This document shows, piece by piece, positions 25,546 to 38,239 of a stretch of 64,000 bases of DNA. The notes under the pieces were generated by a model. It saw nothing but the letters and a program-made list of their open reading frames with translations. It did not search any database and was not told the origin of the DNA. Numbering within the stretch: the first letter of the stretch is position 1; each line of letters starts with the position of its first letter. The translations under genes were made by a program, and so were the position numbers. Origin of the DNA: Ursus arctos. Its lineage: Eukaryota; Chordata; Mammalia; Carnivora; Ursidae. Location of the stretch: positions 49,364,475 to 49,428,474 of the forward strand of contig NW_026622808.1 of NCBI RefSeq assembly GCF_023065955.2, written 5' to 3'.

Positions 25546-26597
25546 GGAAACTTTAAAATTGGTCCTTAACCCCTTTCCACACTTTTGATCATGTAATCGG
25601 GTTGCATATTTTCTTTTCGGAAAAGGTGACTCCAAAAATGTCAAGACTATAAAATGTAAGATGCCTAGTTCCCTCACTAGGGAACTAATGTGGACAGCAT
25701 TAAAACCATTATGATAATTCTTAAAACAATAATTTATTACTTGGGATTGCTACCGAAGATGGAGTAACTTTATGGGAAGAGGAAATTGCTTATCTTTTTT
25801 TTTTTTTTTTTCTTATTAACCAAGCTTTTAAGAAAAGTTGCCAACCACAAAGGAAATGCCCATTTGCAGTCAGGGCTGTTGCACTGTTAAAGAGAGAAAA
25901 TACGAAACCTCATTTGCAATAGAAGTTCTTCCACTGAAACTACTTGAAAGCTGATAGAGAGTCAGGAGACATCAGATTAGGGTGACTTACTTCATGCTTT
26001 TATTTCCCTTGGATCCTTTTCCTTTTGTTCAAATCCCATTTCCCCTTCCTCGTCCTGCCCAGCTCAAGAATATACACCCTTGAAAGGAAGCCTCACACTC
26101 CAGTGATCTTCGAAGGCATTTATTTCACCTGCGTGTGGGTTTTTTCTCTATGGCATTCTCAGCCTTTCTCTCCACGAAAGCACAACAGAGGAAAGAGAAA
26201 GCTGAAAAGAAGAATTCATGAAATGAAAGCAGACAATGAGGTAGTGGCTAGCCACTGCCTTTGGAAAACATGCCTAGTATTCCTCGTTGTGGTTCTCTTA
26301 TAATTCTCAATGTTCTCCCCCTATACCTGTCCCAACTTGGCTTTCAGTCAAAAAAGGGGTATGTCACAGTATAGATGTAAAACTATGGTAGCCATGGAAC
26401 CACCAGCTGGACAAGCTTGGTAACTTACTTGTGGAGACAAATACCTTCTGAGCCCGTGGAGTGTGCCAGGCCCTCTGCTGGGTTTGCGGATAGAGCAGTA
26501 AATAGGAGAGATGGCCTTCGGTCTCAGCAAGTACAGACACCAAACAAAATACCTCGCAAAACTCCCAAGGAGGGAACAGTCTTCTCCTTACCTTCTG
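25546..26597. other. Sequence without recognised features
   Basis: Apart from a T-run near 25795-25811, no element or exon is identified. Confidence 0.3.
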
Positions 26598-26815
26598 GTA
26601 ACAACAACAGAGGGAGCAATGGCCTTGGAGTCAAAATTGCTGAGCTAGCATGCCAGCTTGCAGACTTGGGTAATTCCACGGAGCTTCTCACTCTCATTTT
26701 CTCATATCTAAGTACTTTATTATCTACCTCACATGATGGTTATGAATTTTAAAGTGATTAATGAACACAGTGAGCTATTTGAAGAACCACAGATGTTGAA
26801 TAAATGACTTTGTTT
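26598..26815 (+). mobile_element. MIR SINE fragment
   Basis: The order 'ggccttggagtcaaaatt', 'cttgggtaattccacggagcttctcactctcattttctcatat' and 'gttgaataaatgac' follows the MIR consensus. Confidence 0.6.
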
Positions 26816-26819
26816 TTCG

Positions 26820-27650
26820 TTGACACATTTATTCAGTAAATATCTGTTGAGTATTTACTCTATGCTGGCACATGGTAACAATGCTGAATAAGAGTCCCCC
26901 AAAAATCCTCTTCCTTAAGGACTTTTCATATTTTAGTGATGAAAGAAACACAAAGCAGGAAAGATACAATTTAAAATAGGGAGGGCCAGAAACTAACATT
27001 TGAGTGAGAAATTAAAGCAGTAAGAAAATAAATCCTGCAGATATCAGAGAGAAAGAGGCCCTTAAAGCTGGAGCTATGTGAGAGAAGGAGAAATTAACAG
27101 ATGATGCCGGAAAGATAATGGAGTGTAAATGGGCAGAATACAGGGGGCCTCATGGGTCACTGTCGGGGCTTGGGCTTTTACTCACAATGGGATGGGAAGC
27201 CCCCGGAAATGATGAACTTAGAATGACCTGATCTGACCTACATTTCTAAAAGATCTATTATGATCAGAACAGACTGAAGAAGAGCAAGGATGAAAGCAGG
27301 GACATAGCACCTGCCACAAAAATCTAAGGAGAGGTGATGATAGCTTGAACCAAGGTCACAGCAATGGAAATGGTAAGAAAATGTTGGGTTCTGGATTTAT
27401 TTAGAAGGTAGAAGGGACAGGATTTGCTGATGGGCTGAATTTAAAATGTGAGATAAAGAGAGGAGTCAATGCTGACCCCAAAGTCGACCTGAACAATGAG
27501 AAATGTAGGGTTGTCCCTTAAATAAATAAAGAGAAAACTAGGAGCTTGGTTGTTACATTTTAGATGCCAATTAGATTTTAACTGAGGAAGGTCAAATAGG
27601 CAGTTAGACATTTGAGTCGAGTTCAAGAGAGAAATGCGGCTTTAAGGTGG
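26820..27650 (-). mobile_element. L2 LINE (reverse), about 830 bp
   Basis: Reversed L2 3' sequence is readable over most of the stretch: 'tcagtaaatatctgttgagtatttactctatgctgg', 'gggcttttactcacaatgggatgggaagcc', 'gacctgatctgacctacatttc', 'ggatttgctgatgggctgaa', 'gaggagtcaatgctgacccca'. No intact frame. Confidence 0.65.
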
Positions 27651-29229
27651 GCAGTTACTCACCCCTGCAATATGGGATAGTATTTCAAGTCATGACACTG
27701 GATAAAATCCCCAAAAGAACAATAGTAGCCAGACAATTAAAAAAATAATAATCACTTACATGTTGAGTTTGGGAGAAGAGAAAAAGTAGCCAGTGGCCTA
27801 AATAGAACCAAAAATAAATGTGTGGGGGACAAACAGTTGGGTTCAAGATGGCGGCAAAGCAAGATCCGGAACTCACTTCCTCTCACAGACACAACAAATC
27901 TACAACTACATATGGACTAATTCCCTCTAAAAGGCACCTGAAATTTAATGAAGAGAGCCTCCATAACAAAGGAATAAAGGAGAGCAATGAGACAGGAAGA
28001 AGCAGAGACATGGACTCACCAGGAAAAAAACATCCCAGCCTTAGTGAGTCAGGACTGGGAAGGATTACAAAGGTACGGAACTTTTTCCTGAGAAGCGAGG
28101 TATTCAAGCTCAGCATCAGGCATCCCAACCCTTAGATCCCACACAGGATGGACAAGCCCGCAAAACACCAGGCTTTGAAAATGGATGATTATGTTCAGAA
28201 GAGCTATAAAACTGTAGTGACTGAGAAAACCGTGTAAAGGGGCTCATGTGCAGAATCACTTGACCTAGAAACCATCTCAAAAACACCAATTTGAAAAGCC
28301 CTAAGTAAAAGAGTCCACATTTACTACTCTTAGAGAGTCTGCTGGAGAGGCAGGAGACAGCAAGGACTCTCCACAGAAACTGAGACGCTAGTGGGAGCCA
28401 TTTTTGGGATCTCAGGCTATCTTCCTAATACTGGCGCTGAATGGTGTCATTTTGGAATTCTCCCTCTAACTTGCTAGCACCGGTGGGTGTGCCCACTGAA
28501 AGCCCCACCCACAAATGCAAAGAAGCAGTTGCTTCTTTGTACCCCAGCAGTGGGCCAGGGGACAGACCCACCCACCCAACATAAGAGCACCAAAGTATTT
28601 ACTGCAAATACTAACAGACGTAAGGGGAAAAGCTGACAGTAATACAATAATAGTAGGGAACTTGAACACTCCACTTACAACATTGCATAGATTATCCAGA
28701 CCAAAAAAATCAGTAAGGAACCATTAGTCTTAAATGACACATTAGACCAGATGGGGTTAGTAGATATATATACATTCCATCCAAAAGCAGCAGAATACAC
28801 ACTCTACTCAAGTGCAAATGGAACATTCTCCAGGATATATCATGTTAGGCCACAAAACAGATCTCAATAAATTCAAGAACACTGCAATAACATCAAGCGT
28901 CTTATTTGACCACAATGGTATGAAAGTTGAAATTATAAAAAGATAACTGAACAACCAGTAGACCTTTGAGCAAAAAAGAAATAAAAAAGACCTAGAGATA
29001 AATGAAAACAGAAATATGACATACCAAAATCTATGGGAGGCAGCAAAAGTGGTTTCTAAGAGGGAAGTTCATAGCAATGCAGGCCTATCTCAAGAAACAA
29101 GAAAAATCTCAAATAATAAATCTAACTTTACACCTAAAGGACCTAGACAAAAACAAACAACAAAAAACAAGCAAAACCCAAAACTGGTAGAAGGATGGAA
29201 ATACTAAAAATCAAAGTTAAAATAAATGA

Positions 29230-31700
29230 ACTCTAGACTAAAAATACAATTTAAAAGATCAGTGAAATTAAGCTGATTCATTGACAAGATAAAATTGACA
29301 AACATGTAGCCAAACTAACCCCCCGCCAAAAAAAGGACTCCAATAAAATCAGAAATGAAAGAGGCAAAGTTATAACTGATACCACAGAAATGAAAAGTAT
29401 CAAGAGACTACTATGAACAATTGCCTTCAATCTGGACAACCAGAAGAACTGGATGAGTTCCAAGAAACACAATCTTCCAAGATTGATTTGGGAAGAAATA
29501 GAAAATCTGAATAACCAATTACTAATAAGGATATTGAAACACTACTCAAACACCTCCCAATAAACAAAAGACCAGGACCAGATGTCTTCACTGGTAAATT
29601 CTACCAAACACTCAAAGAAAAAGTAATACCTATCCTTCTCAAACCCTTCCAAAAACTGAAAAGTGGGTAAAGCTTCTAAAAACATTCTATGAGGCCAACA
29701 CTACCTTGATACCAAAACCAAACAAGGACACCACACACACACACACAAAAATTATAGGCCAACATTCTTGATGAGTATAGATGCAAGAGACCTCAACAAA
29801 GTACTAGCATACCTAATTCAACAATATGGGATTTATTCCAGGGATGCAAGGATGGTTCAACATCTACAAATCAATCTACATATCACATTAATAAAATGAA
29901 AGATAAAAATTATATGATCATCTCAAAAGATACAGAAAAGCCCTTGACAAAATTCAACATCCATTTATGATAAAAAGTCTCAATGAAGTGGATATAGAGG
30001 GGACATATATCAACATAATAAAGGTCATACATAACGGTCTTACGGTTAATATCATATTCAGTGATGAAAAGATGAAAGCCTTTCCTCTAAAATCTAGAAG
30101 ACAAGGATGCCCACATTTTCCACTTCTATTCAACACAGTATTTTAAGTCTTAGCCAAAGTGATTATGCAATAAAAAGAAATTAAAGGCATCCAAATCAGA
30201 AAGGAAAAAAGAAAACTCGCCATTTGCAAATGACACACTATATTTAGAAAACACCAAAAAACTACTGGAACTAATAAATGAATTCACTGAATTTGCAGGA
30301 TACAAAATCAATTTACAGAAATTTGGGCACTCCTATACGCTAAAAACAAACAAGCAGAAAGAAAAACTAAGAAAATAGTACCATTTACACTTGTATCAAA
30401 AAGAATGTAATACCTAGGAATAAATTTAATCAAGGAGCTGAAAAACCTGTACACTGAAAACTATAAGACGGTGATGAAAGTAATTGAAAATAACACAAAT
30501 AAATAGGAAAATACACTTTGCTCACGGATTGGGAGAATATTGTTAAAATGTCTGTACTACCCTAAGAAATCTACAGATTAAATGCAATACTTAACCAAAA
30601 CACCAACAGCATTTCCCAGAAGCAGAACAATTAATTCTAAAATTTGTATGAAACCACAAAAGATCCCAAATAGCCAAAGCAATGTGGAGAAAGAACAAAA
30701 CTGGAGGTATCAGGCTCCCTGATTTTAAACTACACCACAAAACTGTACTAACCAAACAGTATGGTACTGGCAATAGAAACAAATTGCTCAAAAGAAAAGA
30801 ATTGAGAGCCTATAAATATACAAACATGTATAGGGACAAGCTACAAGAAGGAGCCAAGAAGAACAGTGTGTTCAATAAACGGTGTTGGGAAAACTGGCAC
30901 AAACGAAAGAATGAAATTAGACCATTATTTACACCATACACAAAATTAATTTAAAATCGATTACACTTGAATGGAAAACCTGAAACAATAAAATTCCTAG
31001 AAGAAAAATGGGCAGTAAGTTCCTTAACATCAGTCTCAGCAACATCTTTGTGACTCCAAGGGAAAGACAAACACATGAGACTACATCAAATAAACAGCTA
31101 CCGCATAGCAAAGGAAACCATCCTGAAATGATAAGGCAATCTGATGGAATGGGAAAAGATATTTGCAAACTATAAATCTGATCAGGTGCAAATATGCGAA
31201 ATATATAAAGAACTCCTACAGCTCAACAATAAAAAGAAAACACTGTTAAAAAATGGGCAGAGGATCTGAGTATGCATTTCTTCTAAAAGGACATGCAGAT
31301 GGCAAAGAGACACATGAAAAGGTGCTCAACATCACCAGGTAAATGCAAAACGAAACCAGAATGAGATAACACCTCATACCTGTCAGAGTAGCTCTTATCA
31401 AAAAGACAAGGAACAACAAAGATAACAAGATTGGCGAGGATGTGGAAAAAAGACAATCTTCATACGCTGTTGGTGGGATTATAAACTGGCACTATCACTA
31501 TGGAAAACACTATGCAAATTCCTCAAAAAATTAAGAATACAACTAACACATGATCCAGCTATTCCACTTCTGGATATTTATCCAAATAATACAAAAACAC
31601 TAGTTCGAAAGATAAATGCACCCTTATGTTCACTGCAGCATTATTTCTAATAGCCAAGATATGAAAACAAACTAAGTGTCCATCAATAAATGAATAAAGA
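29230..31700 (+). pseudogene. L1 ORF2 remnant (reverse transcriptase region)
   Basis: Shattered frames resemble L1 ORF2: near 29560-29680 a 'KRPGPD' RT motif context, and near 30682-30954 'MWRKNKTGGIRLPDFKLHHK' then 'NKRCWENWHKR'. It is an inactive retroelement relic. Confidence 0.8.
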
Positions 31701-31823
31701 TGTATAAACACAGACACACCAACATGTCTGGAATACTACTCAACCATTAAAAAAAAATGAAATCTTGCTATCTGGACAACATAGATGGGCTTTTGAGGGA
31801 ATTATGTTAAGTCAAGTAAGTCA

Positions 31824-32021
31824 GGGGGCACCTGGCTGGTTCAGTCGGTTGAGCGTCCGACTCTCAGTTTCAGTTGAGGTCGTGATCTCCTGGGTTGTGG
31901 GACTGAGCCCCAACTCGGGCTCCTTGCTCAGTGGAGCATCTGCTTGAAAGATTCTCTCCCTCTGCCCCTCCCTAGACACATGTGTGTGCTCGCTCTAAAA
32001 ATAAATAAATCTTTAAAAAAA
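31824..32021 (+). mobile_element. CAN-SINE inside the L1
   Basis: 'gggggcacctggctggttcagtcggttgagcg' begins a divergent SINE that ends 'aaataaataaatctttaaaaaa'. The L1 sequence 'aagtaagtcag/gacagagaaagacaaatacc' continues across it. Confidence 0.88.
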
Positions 32022-32224
32022 GACAGAGAAAGACAAATACCATATGATTCCATTTACATGTGCAACCTGAAAAACAAAACAAATGAACAAACAAAACCTT
32101 TCTTTAGATTTTAGCAGTTTCCAAATAAGAAGTTGGCGGGGCAGAGGCGGAGGTAAACTAACGTTACAAGAAATAACTAGAAAGCATTATAGAGGGCTAG
32201 ACCCCAGGAGCCTCTGTTTAAGTA

Positions 32225-32400
32225 GCTACTCTGCCATCTCTCTCTTTCTGTGAGGCTTTTAACAAGTGGCTTCACTTCTCTTTGCCTTGCTGTCTATATC
32301 TGCAAAATAACACACTTTCAGGGTTTTGATGTGAACATAAAGGTAATACAGAGAGTGCTTCCTTGCTATTATTATTACTGCTATTCTTATGAACTATTAA
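32225..32400 (+). mobile_element. MIR SINE fragment
   Basis: 'gaggcttttaacaagtggcttcacttctctttgccttgctgtctatatctgcaaaat' and 'ctattattattactgctatt' follow the MIR layout. Confidence 0.6.
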
Positions 32401-33409
32401 ACTGGGAGGATATAGAAAGAAATATAAAAATCTGGATGAAATTCAATTTTTTTTAAATTATACTTCTCAGAATAAGGAAAAAGTAAGTTGCCTTCTAGAA
32501 GCAGAAAGTCAGCACTGCAAAGGCCCCTTAATTCACTGAATTTGAGATCTGAGATAGTCAACAATCCTTGTTTTAATTTTTTCCATCCTGGCACATGAAC
32601 CCCTTTATTTCCCCACAAGTATTCATCCAGTACCACCTCAAACCCTGAGTTCTCCCATCAGAAACCGCTGATGTCAATTTCAGGCATTTCCAATGATGCG
32701 AGTCCTGACTCCCATCCTTACTGCATAGGATTATACTGGCCACTTTGGTTCCTATTTCTCTGGCTTCTGGTTTTACTACGGCCTAGTACTTTTAAAGGTT
32801 TCAGACTCAGCAGGACCACTAGGGGACAGGAAATCAAATCAAGTGCCTCCCCACACTCAGTGGATCAGACCAGGCACCTTTCTTCTGAAAGGGTAACATA
32901 ATTGCAGAGACAGAGAAGAGACTGCAAAAAGCCTCTCCATTTAGAGGTCACTGATGAAGCAGAGAGCCCACATTATATTTCACTTGCGTCTCCCCTCTGA
33001 GCCCCGGTCGGCTTCCCCCTCTTTCCTAGCACCAAAAAGAAAAAAGGGGGGGGGAGGGGAAAAAAAAAAAGCAGGGAGAAAGCTAAGTATAGGTTTAACC
33101 AAAGAAAAAGAAAAAGAAAAGAAAGAACAAGTGAAATGGCTGTGTTCAAAGAACATGTTTAAAAAGCTATACATATAAAATAGAGTAAAAGCAAATGAGA
33201 ATTAAAGATAAAAATAAAAGTACTTGTTTAGTCCCTGCAAGTCTCTTTCAATATCTGCATTTATGATTTCCATAACATTTTGTAGACTGGTGGATAGATT
33301 TTTTATTTGTTCTACTAAATTTGTGTGCAGAACCACCTCAGTAGACTAAAATAAATTTATGCACGTATAATGTAGAAATTGGTGGTAAGATTCTATTTGT
33401 ATGTTTAAA
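32401..33409. other. Sequence without recognised features
   Basis: The piece 33030-33130 is strongly purine-biased (A/G runs). No exon or clear repeat otherwise. Confidence 0.3.
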
Positions 33410-33421
33410 ATATAAAAAGTA

Positions 33422-33620
33422 GGGGCGCCTGGGTGGCGCAGTCGTTAAGCGTCTGCCTTCGGCTCAGGGCGTGATCCCGGCGTTCTGGGATCGAGCCCCA
33501 CATCAGGATCCTCTGCTGGGAGCCTGCTTCTTCCTCTCCCACTCCCCCTGCTGTGTTCCCTCTCTCGCTGGCTGTCTCTCTCTCTGTCAAATAAATAAAT
33601 AAAATCTTTAAAATATATAT
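33422..33620 (+). mobile_element. CAN-SINE, ursid-type variant
   Basis: The head is 'ggggcgcctgggtggcgcagtcg', with 'gtgatcccggcgttctgg' and 'ctctctcgctggctgtctct'. A 12-bp target duplication ATATAAAAAGTA sits at 33410-33421 and 33621-33632. Confidence 0.95.
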
Positions 33621-33632
33621 ATATAAAAAGTA

Positions 33633-34260
33633 TATGTATATTCTTAACTTTTTCCCTTAGGAAATTTTGTTCTATTTTACTTCTAACTAAAATAGACTCC
33701 AGCAAGAAAGTGCATCATGTTTTTCATCATACTCTAAACAATATTTTAGGTGTTAAACTCTTATAAACATTTTTTTGTTGACATATTATACATGTCATTA
33801 AATACCTAAGCCCAAATTAAAATAGAAAATTGCCCTAACATAGCGTTATCGACCTGTCCTTAATAGCACTTAGCAGAACCAATTTCCAACAGACATTGTA
33901 ATTCTGTAATTCCAGTTAAAGATGGTAGAACACCTTTGTTGATCTCTCTTTCCTAAGACCCCACTAAGACTATAGTAAAGAAAGACATCAGATCCAAACT
34001 CAACAAAAGCAAAGAAAGAAAAACAAAGGTACCAGCAGCTGAGAGACATTTAATAGTCTTTTGGGAGACGGAAGGCAGGTCAATTAGCAGTGAGTGACGG
34101 GCAGAAGTGGATACTGAGGCAATGAGACTGATTCATTTCTAAGGGCCTCAATAGGTCCTGCAAGGCATGGGGTTGAAAGCATCAGTATACTCAAAATTAA
34201 AGTCCACTAGTCACTAAATCCTATCCATACTCAGAAATTCCACCATTCCCTAAGGAGGCA
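33633..34260. other. Sequence without recognised features
   Basis: AT-rich; no exon or clear repeat identified. Confidence 0.3.
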
Positions 34261-34575
34261 CAATTGACCTTTGAACAATGGGTTTGAACAGCACAGGTCC
34301 CCTCATAGCCAGATTTTTAAAAATATAAATACAGTACAGTACTGTGAATGTATTTTCTCTTATGATTTTAAGATCTTCTTTTCTCTTACTTTATTTTAAG
34401 GATATGCCATATAATACATGTAACATACAAAATATGTGTTAATTAGACTGTTGATGTTATCAGTAAGGCTTCCAGTCAACGGTAGGCTCTTAGTAGTCAA
34501 GTTTTGTGGGAGTCAAAAGTTACATTCTGCACAGGGGTTGGTGCCCCTAACTCTTGCACTGTTCAAGAGTAAGTG
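34261..34575. mobile_element. MER2-like (Tigger2-derived) DNA transposon
   Basis: Terminal inverted repeats are readable: 'caattgacctttgaacaa' at the left and 'gcactgttcaagagtaagtg' at the right. The interior has 'catacaaaatatgtgttaatt' and 'ggcttccagtcaacggtaggctcttagtagtc'. It is non-autonomous, with no transposase. Confidence 0.8.
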
Positions 34576-34733
34576 TATAACATTTGGAGAAATTTTCTAA
34601 TATCAAGAAGACTAAAATAAACAAAGCGAAAAAATAAAATGAGAGGGCAGAGAATTAATGCAAGGAACAGACAAGAACCTAGGAGTACTAACAATAATTG
34701 TAGGACTCAAAAAAAAAAAAGGAGATGATTAAC

Positions 34734-34813
34734 TTTTACTGTGTGTCATGATGTGTGTGTCGTGTGTGTGTGTGTGTGTGTACACACACACACACACACG
34801 ACACACAGTAAAA
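34734..34813. repeat. GT/AC near-palindrome (80 bp)
   Basis: The left arm TTTTACTGTGTGTC starts at 34734 and its exact complement GACACACAGTAAAA ends at 34813. Between them are a (GT)n arm and an (AC)n arm meeting near 34781. The left arm carries 14 extra bases (34748-34761). It could form a cruciform or Z-DNA. An AT-rich tract follows. Confidence 0.85.
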
Positions 34814-35019
34814 TTCATCATATATATATACACATATATATGCCTATATACATGTCATTATACATATCCCCTTATTAGTTCTATATCTAATTATAATATA
34901 TATGAAATCCCATAGTTAAATGGAGTATACATATGTACACACATACCCTTACTCATTAAATCTTTGACAATAAGTAAAGTAAGGGAGTAAGACAGTTGCA
35001 AATTCATCCATCAAATATT

Positions 35020-36160
35020 TACAAAAAAAACAAAACAAAACAAAACAAAGCTAGATCTCAAATCCAGGTAATAGGATACTGAAAATCATATGATGAAAAC
35101 ATCAACAATAAGAAAACACTCTTAAGAATTTTTTAATAGCAAAATTAATCATTTTGCCAAAGAAAATCTCTCATGAAATTCAGAAAAGAAGAGATGGAAA
35201 GAATGAAACCAAACAGGGAATAGTTATAGAAACAATCCAGATGGCCCCAAATCCTATTCTAGAGATAGGGAACAAGAGCAAAAAGCACAGTGGAAATGTC
35301 ACCGGGAAAAACAAAACAAAACAAAACATCTCCAAGATCAGAAGAATGAATAACTTGAATCCAGTTAGAGCAGACCAACACCGTAACAAACACTATCATG
35401 AAATGTTAACTTTTAAGGATAACAACAAAACCAGAGGGGGAAAAAAAAAAAAAGTTAAGAAGTTTGAGAAGCCAGGATAGGAAATATTAACATGCAGAAA
35501 AGGAAATGAAACGATTCTATTTGACTTCTCAAAACCAATACGTACATGCTAAAAACCAATGGAGCCATGCTTTCTAAATTCTAAAGGAAAATTTCTATAT
35601 CCAACAAAACTGTCAATAAAGTGTGAAACAAAACATATTTCAGACATTGCTTCAAAACTTTTCTTTTCATGAATCCAATTATTTAAGAATTTACTAGAGG
35701 GTATGCTGCAGCAAAATAAAGGAATAAAGTTAAGAAAGAGAGAGACATGGGAAAACAAGAAATGCAATCCAAAAGATTAGTGAAACAAAGCCACGGGGTC
35801 AGTTTTTCAGCTAGTCAGAATGGAGATCTCTGGAGCAGAAGAAAATCTGATACGATGTATAAGCTAAAAACATTTACACATGTCAATCAACAAAACAGCT
35901 AGAAACAGTAAAACTGTCCAAGCAAAGCAGTATAATCTTTGCCTATCATAACGAGGGTTAATAATAAGACCTAAAATTGATGAATCAATAAATCAGAGTA
36001 TATGCATATTGTTTAGAAATACGGTGTTATTAGAAAGTCTAAGATATAAAAAAGTAGTTGCAGCTGCAGGGGATACAGAGAGGGGAGACAGTTGATATTC
36101 AATAATATACCAATATTAATTTGGTAAATTTAATCATATATTTTGAAGTCTAATCAGCCA
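35020..36160 (+). mobile_element. Old L1 / HAL1-like fragment (probable)
   Basis: 'ctaaaggaaaatttctatatccaacaaaactgtcaataaagtgtgaaacaaaacatatttcagacattgc' is typical of the 5' part of old L1M/HAL1 copies. An (AAAAC)n run begins the region. Boundaries are uncertain. Confidence 0.4.
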
Positions 36161-36211
36161 GATGATTTCCAAAGCCATCATATGTTATATTCCTAGTTGA
36201 TTCCTTACATG

Positions 36212-36285
36212 CATACACACACACACACACACACACACACTCATACACACACATATGCATATACACACACACAGATGTACGCACA
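36212..36285. repeat. (CA)n microsatellite, interrupted
   Basis: About 30 bases of pure CA are followed by further CA-rich blocks broken by 'tcatac', 'tatgcatat' and 'gatgtacg'. Confidence 0.9.
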
Positions 36286-36502
36286 CAGAAGAAGTGATTC
36301 CTTGCAGTTGATAACTATGTCTAAATATCTGTAAGTTTGCTATTTTAAGTAAGTCTTTTTTCTATGACAAAGGTTATTTTCAGGTAAAAAAAATATCTTT
36401 ATGTACTGCACTTTTCAAATATATTTAAGTCATCACACCCTATATACAGTAATTCCTTACAAGAATATTGGCTAAAAACTCTTCTTAAAACCTCCAAGAC
36501 AG

Positions 36503-36699
36503 GGGCGCCGGGGTGGCTCAGTCAGTTAAGCATCTGCCTTGGGTTCAGGTCATGATCTCGGGGTCCTGGGATGGAGCCCTGAGGTGGGGTCCCTGCTCAG
36601 TGGGGAGTCTGCTTCTCCTTCTTCCTCTGCCTCTGTCCTTCCCCCTGCTTGTGCGCTCTCTCTCCCCCCCCCAAATAAATACATAAAATATTTTTTTAG
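36503..36699 (+). mobile_element. CAN-SINE
   Basis: The head is 'ggggcgccggggtggctcag', followed by a CT tract and A-rich end. A 16-bp target duplication AAAACCTCCAAGACAG lies at 36487-36502 and 36700-36715. Confidence 0.95.
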
Positions 36700-36754
36700 A
36701 AAACCTCCAAGACAGAAGTGAAAATCTCACTGAGTGTCGGGTTTATGATACTTC

Positions 36755-36870
36755 TTTTTCATGAGCACCTTCTCTTAAGACTAGAAGCTTCATGAAGACA
36801 GAGACCACAACTCATTCGTGATTGGATCTCCACAGTAAGCAGTCAATAAATGCTTCTTGAACTAAGGAGT
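36755..36870 (+). mobile_element. L2 LINE 3'-end fragment
   Basis: 'gactagaagcttcatgaagacagagacc' and 'cagtcaataaatgcttcttgaac' are L2 3'-end sequence. Confidence 0.5.
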
Positions 36871-37659
36871 TAATTCTTTCAGGCTTCTTTTTCATATATA
36901 GCCCACACTAATGCTAGAAAACACTCACTACCTTAAAGCTGCATCAATGGCCTATGAACTTGAGCCAGTAGAACCTTAATATCATGGAAAAGCCAAGGAA
37001 GATTTCCCTGTGTGAGACTGTATGTCCGTCCTCTAGGCTAGTCAGGGACTCAGACTCATTTAAAAAAAAGAAATTCAAATATAATCCTATTCAAATGCCA
37101 AACCTTTTATATCCTGTATTTTCATCTTTCTATTTTTGCTTTTTGTTTGCTTTTAATAAAACTTGAGAAAAACACTATCAAAAATGCCTCCCTCCTAAAA
37201 ACATGATGGCTTTAAGAATGATGCCCAAAGAGGGGTAAAAATAGGGTTACTTGTGTGAGTTATGCAATTTGAATGCTATAAGGGTAGTAAAGTTTGCGGC
37301 CACCCAGGACAAGTTGGTGATAACATGTTTTAAAATGCCAGGAAAAAATCTAGTACAATATACCACTGCTGATAACAGTGATCATCTCTGAGAAATGACA
37401 CTGAGGAAGACAATTTTTGGAATAAACAAGAATTGATTTTATAATTAAAGAAAATAAGAGCACCATAAAAATGGGTGTAAATAAAGCAGAAGCTCTCTTA
37501 CCCATGTTCTGCAACAGCAGTTTTCAAACTAGGGTACGCAAACTTCTAGAAATACAGAAAGACTTTTGCAAAGGTACGCTCACAATTAAGGTAATCAATC
37601 CAGATTATCTCCTTGTCAAGTTCCAGTCCTAGGACAGGTAGCAATCCTTGGAAAGTGAT

Positions 37660-38235
37660 GACGGAGCAGAAAGCAAGCTGAGGACAGAGCATAAGCTGAC
37701 ACCCCACAACACCCCCCTAACTTCCAAGTGCAACATAGGTGACATTCCTCAGCCACTCCTGGCTGCCCTAAAGCTAAGGGAAGGAAAAACAAACAGTTAA
37801 CTTACAGACATCACAGTCCTGCAAGATAGGAGTCTCCCTCAGTTTACAAAATGTCTTAGTGATTTACCAGGAAAAAAAAAAAAAAAGCATTCTTATCAAT
37901 AACCTAACTTCCAGAAAGAAACTCCCAACTATCTTACTGTTAATGCTTTGCTAGAGGGAAAAAGCAACTTTAACCTGACAATGGCAAGGCCTCCAATATC
38001 TTACAGGCCCTCTTTAGCATACAGACATTCTTTTGAAAACCTCCCTTTTTCCTTACCTCCAACTCCCAAGTATATAATCAGTCACCCATCGTCACCCATC
38101 GCAACTGCGGGGCAGCAGCTCTTTCTGCCCATGGGTCCTGTCCCTGTGCTTTAATAAAACCACCATTTTGCACCAAAGATGTCTCAAGAATTCTTTCTTG
38201 GCCATCGGCTCTGGACCTCACTCCACCAAACCTCA
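37660..38235 (+). mobile_element. ERV class I-type solo LTR (probable)
   Basis: The stretch has 'tatataatca' near 38071 (TATA-like) and 'ctttaataaaaccaccattttgcacc' with AATAAA near 38153. A typical R/U5 block follows, 'gtctcaagaattctttcttggcc...gctctggacc'. These are hallmarks of gammaretrovirus-like LTRs in carnivores. Left and right ends are approximate, no internal genes are adjacent, and a short tandem 'gtcacccatc' sits at 38082-38101. Confidence 0.6.
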
Positions 38236-38239
38236 CCTA

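Larger units (their letters stand above)
27843..32100 (+). mobile_element. Decayed L1 LINE with a large internal deletion
   Basis: The 5' UTR-like start is 'caagatggcggcaaagcaag' followed by 'acaaatctacaactacatatgg'. By about 28575 the sequence is already in the ORF2 endonuclease region ('ataagagcaccaaagtattt'), so ORF1 is missing. The reverse transcriptase region follows, then ORF2 C-terminal sequence to about 31800. A CAN-SINE interrupts the 3' part. Stops and frameshifts are frequent; no functional protein. Confidence 0.85.
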
